Assembly: GCA_905331475.1 (NCBI GenBank)
Contig: CAJNYU010000004.1
Coordinates: forward strand, 1 to 64,000
Source of the DNA: Rotaria socialis
Taxonomy: Eukaryota; Rotifera; Eurotatoria; Philodinida; Philodinidae
Reading direction: 5' to 3'
DNA length: 64,000 nucleotides
Below the pieces are notes generated by a model, which worked only from the letters and a program-made list of their open reading frames with translations, was not told the DNA's origin and made no database searches. Both the position numbers and the translations under genes were made by a program. Positions within the stretch are counted from its first letter, which is position 1, and each line of letters begins with the position of its first letter. Of the stretch, positions 1-11,712 are shown piece after piece.

Positions 1-1600
1 AAATTTTGGGTCCCTTTGGAACTTCATAAATCGTGATGAGAATAACATAGAGACCAGATATTTTTACCAGAGCTAGGTTCCATAGCGAATTCTGTATCCT
101 AGAAACTTCAGCTTCTTATAGGCTTTCTTTCGATCAATAGGATTCTTAGAAAAATGTTTTTTAAGAAAATCGTGATTTTTAGACGGGTTCTCGTCGAAAA
201 AACTTGATTGGTAGTGAGCTGAGCCTTGAAAATTGTAAAAGCTATCTGAGCTGTACAACTTCATGAAAAAATTAGTCTAAGTCATCCACAAACAGCTTGC
301 AGCTGATATAATCTTTTTGAGCTTTTAGCTAATTATTTGGGTCTGTTCATACATTATATGTCCATGAACAGATCACGGTAGAGATCTACAATATTACTCA
401 CGAATTGACCTCAGGGAATACTCGTTGTGATCGAAAATTCAATTATCCAACTAGTTCTTATGACTCGAAAGCCTTTTCATTAAATTACTGTTTTCAGCAA
501 AAACTATGATTTTGACATAGGTAGATTCCTAAGGAAATGAGTCCTAAAGAGATTGAGCTCATACTACATTAAAGAACACAGCGGTAACTCAAACATTGTG
601 TAAAAATCGGCTGAGCAGCTTGTAGAGCAGTCTTGGAAACTCTACCGCGAAATCGCAAAAATGACACATTTCAATAGCTGTATATTGAGTATCATTCAGA
701 AATTTATAGCATAGACCCATGTATTGAAATAAATTCTATACGCTTAAAATCAGTACATCATCTTCTATTGGCATTCAAAAGAGATTCATTTTAAACAGGA
801 AAAAAAGGTTTTCCAATAAAATTCCAGTACTCCATCCAAGGGTTTACGCAGTAACGCTTCTTCAAAAAACGTTTTGTTGACGTGCAGAGAATTTTTGTAT
901 GAATTTCAATAGCAGATGATGCACAGATTTTAAATGAATAAAATTTATTTCAATTCATCAAATCGTTCTATAAATTTTTGACTAAATGGCCGTATACACT
1001 AATTGAAATGCGTCTTTTTCAGTGTTTTGTGTCAAAATTTACAAGACTGTTCCACAAGTTGTCCAGTCGATTTTTACAAATGTTTTAGTACTCATAGTGT
1101 TCTTTAATGTAGAATGAGCTCGATCTTTGCAGGACTTATCTTCTTAGAAATTTACCTACGCCAAAATCCTGGTGTTGTAAAACAAGTGCCATTTGGTGAG
1201 CGGAGTTCTGAGTGATAGGAACTAGTTTGCTGCAAGCCATTTCTGCATGGCGCAGATTGATTTTTGCATCAAGTTATACAGCTCAGATACCTGTTCCAAC
1301 TTCCAAGGCTCAATCCTTCAACAATCGGGTTGCTTCGGGCAAAAGTTCGTCTGAAAATCACGATTTTCATCAAAAACCGATTTTCGGAGAATCCTATTGG
1401 CGAAAACGAGAGGCATGACAAACTAATTTTTTTAGGAAATATACATCTGTATGAGTCCTATTTCCAGGGAAAATTTCAGACCTTCATTTTGTTCCTCTCA
1501 CAAGTTACGAAGCACCAAAGTTGCTTACAATTCGAATTTTCGCTCATATTGAATGAGTCATAAAAGCTTAGTAACTCATTATTTTGAAGTGAAAGTTTTA
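1..1600. mobile_element. Large foldback (inverted-repeat) element, left end outside window
   Basis: The two halves are imperfect reverse complements. Bases about 500-590 (a segment with GAGCTCATACTACATTAAAG) pair with about 1,085-1,165, and 96-270 (with CAATAGGATTC and AATCGTGATTTTTAGACG) pair with about 1,258-1,440 (GTCTGAAAATCACGATTTTC, GAATCCTATTGG). Similarity continues weakly to about 1-60 against 1,480-1,540. The fold centre is near 770-840, and indels make the arms unequal. No coding sequence is credible inside. It is read as a degenerate foldback/long-TIR transposon whose outer left end lies before base 1. The exact right end is uncertain. Confidence 0.6.
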
Positions 1601-2550
1601 TGCCGGCAATAACTCATGAAGATATATGTCAATATAACATTTCAGCTTGATCGGTCACGCCGTTCTTGAGATATAGTCTCATGAAGACCCTCGTTGGTCA
1701 ATAAGATAATTTCTGCGACCTTTTGAAAAACACCCATAACAAATCAAAAGATTCAATATTTTGTAAAGCGGCTTGCGGCGAAGTTCATAAATTCTTCACT
1801 CTATAAGATTATCTTAAGTTCAGTGAATTCTAAACGCTTCGATTGACCAGCTTTTCTGTGGTCTAGGTCGTAGCTTATATGGACCGGCTCATCAGAGAGA
1901 AAAGTAAGTTTTAATAAAATGTGCTTACTTTTCTCAATCGCCAAAACTGAAAGATATCCTAGGTTGTAGAACTTGATGTACTCTATCACCAGTGGAAATA
2001 AGAGAGCGATTGGTTGTTGCCGCATCAAATGCGAATAACCGACATTTGGGTATAAAAACAGAGAGAAAACGGCAAAATAGCCTTTTTGAGGGTACTTCTG
2101 AAATTCTTATGGGATTGACAAAAACATCTGAATTTTTGTATGCAGAAAGAAAATTCCTCAGAGGTTAAAGTTCCAAACACAAAAAGTAAAAAATCTTATA
2201 TATTGAAATAGAAAAGTCACTTTTACCAAAAAAAGGACCACAAAATCCGTTAAAAAATTATTGTTAAAAATCCTGAAAAATTCCGTTAGTATTTCGATTT
2301 TTTGTATTGGAAAGGATAATCCGATCGGGCTGAAATTTTCAGGAAATACTAAATTCATTATCTTCTATAACATATCAAACAATCAGCGAATTCTGAGATA
2401 TCACTCCATCATCGATGTCTGAGTCTCTCAGACATTAACTCTTAAAACTGATTAGTTGTTATTGAGAGTATGCATTATTACAGATGGCTTTTGTGAAACA
2501 CGATCTGAAAGGAGTGTTGAAGTATATAGGGTAGAAATTTGAACCCATCC
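1600..2550. other. Non-coding AT-rich stretch
   Basis: No convincing exon is seen on either strand. The only clear structure is a short perfect stem-loop near 2,415-2,436 (ATGTCTGAG, 3-base loop, CTCAGACAT). Confidence 0.5.
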
Positions 2551-2850
2551 CACAGACCGTTACAGAAAAATTAATTGATTAAATAATTGGCTAATTAATT
2601 AATTAATTAACTATTTTCTCTGAAACAGTCTGTGATGATTTCTGAATTCTCTATAATGATCTGTGATAGTTTCTGAAGTCTTTGTAACGGTCTCTGATGG
2701 TTTCTGAAGTCTTTGTAACGGTCTCTGATGGTTTCTCAATTCTCTGTAATAGTCTATGATGGTCTGTGGAATTCTCTGTAATAGTCTATGATGGTCTGTG
2801 GAATTCTCTGTAAAGGTCTGTGACGGTTTCTGAGTTTTTATATTTCGTTT
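2551..2850. repeat. 31-32 bp minisatellite with flanking inverted copy
   Basis: From 2,629 about seven imperfect copies of a 31-32 bp unit follow each other (TCTGTGATGGTTTCTGAATT then CTCTGTAATAG, variants with AAGTCTTTGTAACGG). Unit starts at 2,629, 2,660 and 2,691 show the 31-bp period. Just before it, 2,551-2,570 (CACAGACCGTTACAGAAAA) is an inverted partial unit, so 2,551-2,636 can form a stem around an (ATTA)n-rich loop. Confidence 0.85.
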
Positions 2851-2865
2851 CAATAGACTACTCAT

Positions 2866-4608
2866 GTACTATTTATATCATAAATTTCAAAGAAACCTCT
2901 AAATGTTATACCATATTGTTTACACGAACTTTAAATTATTTGAGTTTGCACAAAAAATACATATGCAGTAATACGAAACAACCATCTTGATCTTGATATA
3001 CTTCGATAACGTTTTTTGCTGAAAATCACATTAGCATATCATGTAGCATGAACTAATCGTATACTATTATCTAAGTTGCCTCCATGAATATATTTACATC
3101 AGTTATATCGTGTTTCATACGTTTAATACCAGAGGGATTGCGCAAACAGCTTTATTTCTGAAATGTATAATTGTGGTCTTGGTAGTGCTTTATGTCTAGG
3201 ATCAAAGCGTTGGGGTTTGTGAGTGTCTAGAACACGTGAGAGTTTGGTATAGTATATTCCTACTAATAAGTCTTGCATATGGGCATGACTTTAAGGGTGA
3301 ATATACGCGCCTAATATTTGAAATGTTGAATGATGTTGTAATGAATGGAAAAAGGAAGTTTTTGGGCAATACTATTTTTGGGACATGAAAGTGTCATCTA
3401 TTTTGCGCCTGTACAAGTGTTAAAAGTACCTGAATATGTCGACGTGACTTTTCTATGCAACATCTACCGGATGTTCCAAAAGTTCCTTTAAATAAAAGAA
3501 TTTAATATCTCCACTGGTCTTTCATCAAATGAGCTCATTCTTTTCCTCGTGTGGAGGATACTTTGAATTTTTATTTCATTGGAAAATTATGAATAGATAC
3601 TGCTTTGAACTGTCACTTTTAACTTGAATATGAAAATTTTTCCATTTTCGATTTCTAAAAAAATACTTTCGAGGGAGAATCCCTGAGATCATTAAAAGCT
3701 TTTGAGTGATTATAAGCTTTTGCGACCATATTTTTCCTATTGCTAGAGGGCCACTGGACAATAATGACTTCCAAAAGGTTCATGCTCTTGGGTAGTTTTA
3801 GCTGAGATATGGAATTTTTAGTGATTTATCTCTTCGATGACCGCAATTTTTCGAAGAAAATTATAGTTTAGAATTTTGACCTGAAATTTTGGCCAAAATG
3901 AGGTTTCACTTAGAGTAGCTTCTGTACAAAAGTTCAGAATTTTTGGATATATCCAGGCACGGATGAAAATGGTAAAATGGTATCAAAATGCACTGAAATA
4001 TAAATAATTATAATGATGCAAAACGGTCACAAATAATGCCCAAGAAATGGTCCATCCCATGCCATTAAAATAATTTTTTTGCAAACGTGGAAACCATTTC
4101 AGAACTAACATTATAACGAATACTGCAAATTGCATATTTTCGCATTTTTTGTGACTTTTTCACACAAGTATAATCATTTGAATTTCAAGGCATTGTGACA
4201 CATTTGTAGGATCTTTCCTCAAGCTTGATAATACGAATAGTCAAACGCCGATGAATTAAAATTTTGTTGTTATGACATGAACTGAACAATGATTATGTTC
4301 AAGAAACACGAAACCAATGATACTATTCTTATGAAAGGCAAGTGAATACACTCACTTCAACAAAAATACACTCATCAATCAATGTTTTTTTTTCTATATT
4401 AAAACCACAGTAAACATTCAACCTGTTTGAAATGATAGTTTTCAATGCTATATTAATGTGATAATAATAATTTAAACTACAATCTACTTTTCTACGTCTT
4501 TCTTTCAAATTGTAATTTTCAGAACAGCACAGCGTAGAAAAATACATAATATTTAAAAATATTGTTTAGATATTGCTTTCATATTGATTTAGTATTAAAA
4601 ATGGAAGT
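2866..4608. other. Non-coding AT-rich stretch
   Basis: I see no exon with plausible splice sites and protein-like codon use on either strand, and no long repeat. Low-complexity A/T tracts are common. Confidence 0.45.
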
Positions 4609-4786
4609 GACTATGTACACTCAGGTGCACATAGCCATGTGACTATATGTACTCGAGTACACATAGTCAGTTGGCTATTTACACTTAGGTGTACATAGTC
4701 GCATGACTATGTGCACTCAAGGACATTTAGTCGACTGACTATGAACACCTAAGTGTGTATAGCCAACTGGCTATGTGTACTCAGAG
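4609..4786. repeat. Tandem array of 32-bp palindromic units
   Basis: Five and a half head-to-tail units of about 32 bp, each nearly its own reverse complement: GACTATGTACACTCAGGTGC followed by ACATAGCC, and so on. Neighbouring units differ at several bases but keep the dyad (CTATGTRYACT..AGTRYACATAG). Each unit could extrude a small cruciform, and the whole array can fold on itself in several registers. Confidence 0.85.
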
Positions 4787-5701
4787 GATAGAATCAATTT
4801 AGTAAGAAATTTCAAGTTGCTATTTGCCTTGCGTACTCATTATTATTAATATAAATTCGATATTTTAAGTTTTTATGAATTTTACCCGCTAAATTGTTTC
4901 TTAAAATTAAGAAAAGTACGAGTTAGGTGCTGCGCAACTAAACAATTATAGAACAAAAAAAGCAAATCATTCCAATAAAGATTAATTAATATAGAAACAT
5001 TAATATGTGTCGCGCTCTGACTCTTGAAAAACAATAGATGCTGTTTCATTATTGTCAGAATATTTAACAAAAGTTACATTGTATCAACTTTCTCTTAACT
5101 ACATCTTCCTTCCGTTGGTTGATCATGAAAGGCAAGATTTTTCTCGTGAATAATTGGATTAAACCCCTCCCCAGAATAAAAGGCCATGGCCTTATACAGT
5201 GTCTCAGCAAATCGTTATTTTCCGGTGGCCTTCTATTGAGGGCCAATTTTTGTCTAATTTTTAATTTAAAAAATAAAAAATTGATTAATAATCTTAATTA
5301 TTTGTTTTTAGAGTTTTTGACTGAAAAAACTATACTATTTACGATAGGACAGTAAAGATTTCGCAAAAAAAACACTGAAAAATCGGTTATTTTGCCATAA
5401 ATATTTACTAACATTTATTAAAAATTCTGCATTTTTGTAATTAATTAATTGATTAGTGCATGGCCTTCTAATAGAGCCGAGGGGAAACAGCAGACTTGAA
5501 GTAAGAAAGCATATGAAAGTACAAAAGTAACTTCAAGTTACTTGAAGTCGATTCAAGTATGTAAAAGTTGCTCCAAGTAAATGCAAAGTATGACAAAGTA
5601 TATTCAAGTGAGGGGTGGCAGAATTCTCACAAGCACAACCACGAGAATTCTGTAAGAATAATACATATATGACTTAAAGACGCAATGACACTACCAACAG
5701 A

Positions 5702-5945
5702 GAATTCTGTTTCCCTTGCAGAATTCTGTGTTACTGTATACGCACACTACCTTGGGTCGAAAGCAGAATTCTAAGCAGAATTCATCATTTTCCAGCAGAA
5801 TTTTGTCAGAATTCTGTTTCTCTTACAGAATTCTGTGTTACTGCATACACACACTACCTTCTGTCGAAAGCAGAATTCTAAGCAGAATTCATCATTTTCC
5901 AGCAGAATTTTGTCAGAATTCTGTTTCCCTTGCAGAATTCTGTTA
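5702..5945 (+). repeat. 107-bp GAATTC-rich tandem repeat (2.3 copies)
   Basis: Units begin at 5,702, 5,809 and 5,916, an exact 107-bp period. Each holds five GAATT cores in contexts such as GCAGAATTCTG and a CACACTACCTT..GTCGAAAG block. Reverse-complement partial copies occur at about 7,990-8,110. Confidence 0.85.
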
Positions 5946-5948
5946 GAC

Positions 5949-7985
5949 GCCTCAAAAAGTGCTCTCTACTATTATAAGACATATTATAGATTATGTATGA
6001 TAGGCTGATTACATTAAGTATTAATTTCAGACTTTTTTTTAGCTGTGCATAGGAGTAAAAATAGAAATTAATAATCGCCAATAAATATTAATTGTGGTGA
6101 TATATCAATGCTTTGAAAGAATTCATAAAATAGTTTTTTCTACTTTGAGAACATGAAATAAGAAATGAAAAGATATCAATGGAACTAGCACTTATTTTAA
6201 ATAGGAAAACAATGTTTAAATATCAAATTTTTTTTACATGGGTTTTATTTTAAGATAGAAAATTGTACATATGAAAAAGTTCTTTTAAATGGTATTTTAC
6301 ATTCTTAATTAAACAACAATCGTCGAATTATAAGTCATGTGTATTTTATATTAAAAAAAACAATTGTTTCAGTCATTCATTGTGTATTAGCATAAGAATA
6401 ATCCTACGTTTTCATGTGTAGAGATATGTTTTCGAATAACCAATAAATCGTCATCGTTTTTCTCTGTGTTACTCATCTATTTGCTTTCTTTTTTTCTTCT
6501 TATTGTCCATTTATTAGCCGTTCTTTTTCTTTTTTCTCTCCCTCGCTCTCTCTCTCTTCATCTTCATTGGTTATATTAACTTGTACTCTCTGTGTAAATG
6601 ATGCGATTTATGATATAAAGAAGCTGACTAAATCGTAGTTACATCATTACAAGCATCTATTTTATCAAAATTCGCCACATTGTTTACATGCATAGCACAC
6701 GCTTATATACCCAAAGGAGAGAGAGAAGGACAGAGAGAAGATAGAGGAGAAAATAAAAGGCTAATAAATGGATAATAGAGAGAAAGAAAGAGACAAATAT
6801 ATTGTTATCATCACAATATTTAATTATCTTAATAGAACATAACCAAAAACAACTAATAAATATGGCGCGCATATTATTCAGAATAAATATTTACAGTTAA
6901 AATTGTTTTGAGAACTTTTAGATATGAACGATTATAATTTCTAATTCTATTTGGTACAAGAGTTTTGTTAGGTCAACTAAACTAATAAAAATATTATCAT
7001 TTATTTTTATTCTTAAATCTAATATCAGTAATAAACCAATAGTTTAATTGAAAATTTTTGTAACAATATATCGAGTCATATTGTTTAAAGGTTTGCATTT
7101 GATTAAAGTAGCTAATCTCAAAAATTATGATGTAAAGTTTTCGTTTGAGAGAGGATCAATTATCATATGTAGTGAATAATTGTTACATTCAATCATTTCA
7201 AGGTAGTCATTATTTCATGAACGAAACTTTATTTTATAAATGTGTATGATAATCTATGATAATAAATTAGCCAAACATAAGCAACAGCTTCGATCCTCTT
7301 TAATATATGTATAATGTCCACTTGTTCCATTTGGTCGAAAAATTTTGTTAAATATATCTTTATAAATTATATCAAGTACCCAACTCGTATCAAAAAATAA
7401 TTAAAATCTCTCAACATTTTTTATCAACAATATCAATAGTTATATCATCTTCATATCTTCTCCGTACTACTACAATTCACTGTTAACATATTCAATAACT
7501 TCCAAATGTTAAAACTTTTTTTTTCTATCTTATTCCGAAAAAACATTATGAAACTTGTTCTATTAAAGAAAAGAAAATCCTCTATTGAGCTAGTATTTAT
7601 CTAAGTAATCCATATGTGAGTTCCACATTTTAGACCCAATGGGGTTGTGTTGAAAATCTTTTTTTCTGCATTGATTTCTTTGTAAAACTCAATTAATCGA
7701 CAAGTCAACATTTTTGAATTCAGGTATGGAAATTTTAATGAGAAAATATTTAAGAAAACATTCATATCAAAACGGTTGCATAAAATAAAGCGATAAGGTT
7801 GACACTAATAATAAAGTATTTCAGCAGATGGTAATTATATTTGAAAAATTCTTCAAAACCTGAATATTCAACTTCTGATTCCAGTTCAAAATATTCCTCA
7901 GATAAAATACAGGAAAGCTTCATAACAAACTCATAATTCTACTTTTAAACAAAGTTCTAAGAAAAACTTCCGTTTCGATTAGAAA
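5949..7985. other. Non-coding AT-rich interior with pyrimidine-rich inverted segment
   Basis: No exon is recognisable. Bases 6,500-6,560 (TTGTCCATTTATTAGCC then a CT-rich tract) have an inverted counterpart at 6,712-6,780 (GAGA-rich, then GGCTAATAAATGGATAAT), so about 6,500-6,780 is a further small inverted repeat. The rest is A/T-rich with no clear structure. Confidence 0.45.
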
Positions 7986-8250
7986 TATATATATTCTTGT
8001 ATTGATACAAAATTCTGTAGAGAATACAGAATTCTTACAAAATTCTGCTGGTAAATGATCAATTCTGTTTAGAATTCTGTTGTCGATCTAAGATAGTGTG
8101 TGTGTGTGTGTATACAATAACACAGGAAAGAAAGAAAATAACACAGGAAAGAAAGAAAATAACACAGGAAAGAAAGAAAATAACACAGGAAAGAAAGAAT
8201 ATAACATAGTTTATAAATGAACAGAATTCTCGACTTTTGCTTGGTGAGAA
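7985..8250 (-). repeat. Inverted copy of the GAATTC repeat plus (TG)n and a 21-bp tandem repeat
   Basis: Bases 8,010-8,095 are the reverse complement of the 107-bp unit seen at 5,702-5,945. Inside is a (TG)8-type microsatellite at 8,097-8,113, followed by four near-identical copies of AACACAGGAAAGAAAGAAAAT (about 8,129-8,205). The 21-bp period keeps a reading frame open on the minus strand, but the product would be pure repeat. Confidence 0.8.
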
Positions 8251-8379
8251 TTCTGCCACTGCTGATTCAAGTACCATCAAAATCTCTTGAAGTACTTTCA
8301 AGTACAATAAAAAATCAAGAATGGCGATGCAATGGTGATGGTTAATCACCATTATATCGTACTACGGTTATAGATCTCA

Positions 8380-9670
8380 ACACGATAACCGCAGGTATGA
8401 TTAAACTGCCCCTAATAGATTCAAACCGAGTTGAACATTTACGCAGTGCCCCAAAAATTTCTTAATTTCATGTTGACTGTAAAGGAATGGTTTTTTTTTT
8501 ATAAAGCTTGACAAAAGGTAGTCGGGGTCAACCAGGTCGAAACTGAGCACCATCGGTCTCGAAAACATATTGGTGGCCCGGAACCAATAGGAATCCGGTT
8601 TTCAGGAAAATAGATTTCTACGGGTAATTCGAGGCGGGGAGTCAGAACATGAGGTCCATTTGCCTCGAAATCCTATGAGATGATCAGAGATCAATAGGAA
8701 TCAAGTTTTCAGAAAAATGTATTTCTAGTGGTAATGCGAGGACATGACTCAGGGCCCCTGAGTTCGAATCTGAGCTTCCTTTACTTCGAAATCTTATTGG
8801 CCGGTTAGGAACCAATAGAAATTGAGATTTTCGAAAAATTGGTCCCGTCAGTATTTGAAGTCTAGAAGTTCGAATCTGAGCTTCATTGGCTTGAAATGGT
8901 GTTGGCAGATCTGGAGTCAATAGGAATAAATTTTTTTTTGCGAAAATGATTTTCAAGGATTAATTTCAGACGGAGACTTTGGATTTGAGTTGTATTCAGC
9001 ACGAAATCCTATTGGTGAGTCAGTAGCCAATTGGAATCGAATTTTCAAGACAATACTTTTTTAGAGGTATTTCAAGTCGTGGAGTTCGAACATGAGCTCC
9101 ATTCTTCTGAAAATTGAAATTTCCATTGACTCCTGACCGATCAATAGCATTTCGACAATGACAGAACTCAGATTCGAACTTCCCCGCTAGAATTATGTCT
9201 ACAAAATCATTTTCGTGAACACTTGACTCCTACTGGCTACTGGTCCACCAATCGGATTTTGAAGGAAATTGAACTTATATTCGAACTCTGTAACTAGAAA
9301 TACCGATGGGTAGCGATTTTTCGAAAATCTCAATTCCTTTTGGTTCTTGGTCAACCAGTTGAATTTCGGGGGAAATGAAACTCAGATTCAAACTCACGGT
9401 CTCGAATTACTCGTAGGAATCCATTTTCTGAAAACTCAGGTCCTATTGGTTTTCGATCATCCATGGATTTTCAACGCCAATTGACCTCAGATTCGGCCTC
9501 CCCGACCCCGACTTTTTTTCGTCAACCTTTATAATGTATCAATATTTTCTCCAAAACACTTTTCTTTACAGCCAACCTCAAATTAGAAAATCGTTGGAGT
9601 ATCGCTGAATCCTCAACTTGGTTTGAATCTATTAGAGACGATGTAACCACACCTAGGGTTATCGTCAGCG
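8380..9670. mobile_element. Foldback element with internal ~113-bp subrepeats
   Basis: The outer 60-90 bp of each side are reverse complements: 8,380-8,440 (CACGATAACCGCAGGT, CTAATAGATTCAAACC) against 9,610-9,670 (GGTTTGAATCTATTAG, ACCTAGGGTTATCGT). Further in, AAAGGTAGTCGGGGTC at about 8,514 pairs with GACCCCGACTTTTTTTCGTC at about 9,502. The left half holds about five diverged direct copies of a ~113-bp unit (CGAAATCCTATTGG..GGAACCAATAGGAATC..GAGTTCGAATCTGAGC); the right half holds the same unit inverted. No open frame is present. Confidence 0.7.
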
Positions 9671-10153
9671 TTACTTCGCTAAACGAGAAGATCTACCTAT
9701 ATCCTAGAACCTTCAAGTAGCTCAAAGTAACTTGAAGTCCAAAAGTCTGCTGTTTGTCCCTTGAATAGAGCGCTTGAACTTTTGTCGCAACATGGACTTA
9801 TACAGGGGTGGCCTTGTAATATAGAGTGGCCGTCTATTCTGGGGGGGGGGTGGACTTTACAAAATGGAATATCGAAATGTATAGAAGCTAATTAACGTTC
9901 GATGTCGAGATATGCAGTCTATTAAAATACGCTAAGTAATGTTCGCTTCAAAATTTCCTTTAGCACTTTTTATTGACAATGAAAAATCAAATATATACAT
10001 TCAACAGTCTGATTTATAATGTGAACTAACTATTGTAGAACTAAATAACTGTAACACTGTCATACTTGAATCCATGTGTTTCAATACATACAACTATATG
10101 TTTATACTAGCGTATTAGTTTTGACTTTTGTGTTAATACTCAACAGTCGATAG

Positions 10154-10337
10154 TAGGAGTGGCACCTTAACTTTACTTTAAAAGTTAAAATTAAAGTTAA
10201 AGCAAGACACTTTACCAATTTAACTTTAACAAATCCGAGTTAAAGTGAAAGGTAATTTTTTAGATCTTCGTGATTAATTCTCTATTGGTTTTAACTGTAA
10301 CTTTAACTTTAAAAACAAAGTTGAAGTGTCACCCTTA
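10154..10337. mobile_element. hAT-type MITE (184 bp)
   Basis: Terminal inverted repeats TAGGAGTGGCACCTTAACTT and (reverse complement of the right end) TAAGGGTGACACTTCAACTT match at about 15 of 20 bases. Flanking octamers GTCGATAG (10,146-10,153) and GTCAATAA (10,338-10,345) match at 6 of 8. The TA-starting terminus and 8-bp duplication are typical of hAT elements. The interior is AAAGTTAAA-rich and non-coding. Confidence 0.6.
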
Positions 10338-10813
10338 GTCAATAATCAGATCGTTATTGTTCTACAAAACAAATGCGGTAAGATAAAGATTTTTCCTCGC
10401 CAAACAATTCAACAATGTTGACCATTTGTAAAGTATTTAAAACTTATTTTCATCATCACTATCAACAATCATGCGGCGAGGATAGAATTCGGGTGGGATT
10501 ATTCTTAAGGACTTTCAATCACCATTGTTTTTGTAAGCAAAAATTTTCACGTGACAATTCTATTAAATATGTTTGAAATATTAAAATATAATTATTGTCT
10601 TAGAAGCATAAGAAGGTAACCGATGCTGTTTCAAAAATAGTTGAATTTTATTCATATTGGTTGATTTTCCTACATTCTTTTGGTTGCGCCGCAGTGACTC
10701 TTACTTTCTTGATCTTAAGAAACTATTTATCAGGTAAAATTCATAAAAGTTTAAACGACCGAATTTATGTTCCCTAGACTGAAAGGATAGGGCCTAGAAA
10801 CCGTAATTCACCT
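10338..10813. other. Non-coding stretch
   Basis: Nothing recognisable beyond A/T-rich sequence; no supported exon. Confidence 0.4.
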
Positions 10814-10829
10814 GTGTCTGTCTGTAACA

Positions 10830-11165
10830 ATGGCACAAATGACCATTTCTATGGCACAATTGACCATTTCTGTGGCACAAATGACCATTTCTATGGTACA
10901 ATTGACTATTTCTGTGGTACAAATGACCATTTTCATGGCACAAATGACCATTTCTATGGCACAATTGACCATTTCTGTGGCACAAATGACCATTTCTATG
11001 GCACAAACGACCACTTCCATGGTACAATTGACCATTTGCATGGCACAAATGACCATTTCTATGGCACAAATGACCAATCTTATGGTACAATTGACCATCC
11101 CTGTGGCACGATTGACCATTCCTGTGGTAAAATCGACCATTTCCATGGTACTAAGGGCATTGTTA
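10830..11165 (+). repeat. 21-bp minisatellite, ~16 copies
   Basis: Sixteen or so copies of TGGCACAAATGACCATTTCTA with point variants (TGGTACAATTGACCATTTCTG and so on). As 21 is divisible by three and the unit lacks stops in several frames, open frames exist on both strands, but they only translate the repeat. Confidence 0.95.
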
Positions 11166-11169
11166 CGGC

Positions 11170-11712
11170 ACAAACCATGGGTGGCTGCAGGACGTGGTCA
11201 CGGGAAACAGTCCGCTCTGGATATTTGGTAAGTGAAGGGGCGAACTGATCCCCTTCACGGAACTTTGAGCTAACCATCACGATATTTCTGAACCTTGTTT
11301 TTTGTAGCTAGGTAAGACTCAACCTCTACACCGCCTTAAGGGTCTTAGAGTCCTATTCCGTCCATGTTTCGTCTTCCCTTTTAGTGCTTTTACTTGAAAC
11401 CTTTAATTTTCGTCTAATTCTTACTTCAGTTTCACTTGTGCCCACCCCCTTTGCTGATCTGTTTAAAAATATGACCACCAGCTGCTGCCACAGACAACCG
11501 ATTTTCTGTCCTATCCATGCATTTCTTCTCCTTAGCACTGTCAGTCTAGGGCCCAGTGAATCGACTTTCGATGTCGATGAACGTTACTTGTTATGAGTGG
11601 TAAAGCGGAGCCCATCATGTTCTATAATAGTATTTTGAGTGGTCCTCGGTGACTCACGAGGTTGTATAGGTCAATCTAAGAATGTCTTTAGGATGATAAG
11701 AGTAGTCATATA
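11170..11712. other. Non-coding stretch
   Basis: Higher GC than its surroundings. No exon with splice signals can be argued on either strand. Confidence 0.4.

Larger units (their letters stand above)
5166..9850. mobile_element. Composite inverted element with CCCC-AGAATA-GGCC ends
   Basis: The left edge (about 5,166: CCCCTCCCCAGAATAAAAGG, then GGCCTTATACAG) and the reverse complement of the right edge (9,850 downward: CCCCCCCCCCAGAATAGACG, then GGCC) correspond. Further in, AAACAGCAGACTTGAAGT at about 5,487 matches the inverted ACAAACAGCAGACTTTTGG at about 9,741-9,760, and the GAATTC-rich units at 5,702-5,945 match inverted copies at 7,990-8,110. The order of modules on the left is thus mirrored on the right, interrupted by a nested foldback at 8,380-9,670. 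A third, isolated terminus of the same kind lies at 26,274. No transposase is visible. Boundaries are approximate. Confidence 0.5.

Noticed and set aside
8059-8352. 97-codon minus-strand frame with repeated FFLSCVI
   Set aside because: Product of the 21-bp AACACAGGAAAGAAAGAAAAT tandem repeat.
8755-8885. GTTCGAATCTGAGC, resembling a tRNA B box
   Set aside because: It is part of the repeated ~113-bp unit; no A box or acceptor stem can be paired around it.
10830-11165. CRISPR-like direct repeats
   Set aside because: Head-to-tail 21-bp repeats without spacers in a eukaryotic setting: a minisatellite.
10794-11248. Overlapping long open frames on both strands (up to 144 codons)
   Set aside because: They are translations of a 21-bp tandem repeat without stops; 21 is a multiple of three, so frames stay open by construction.
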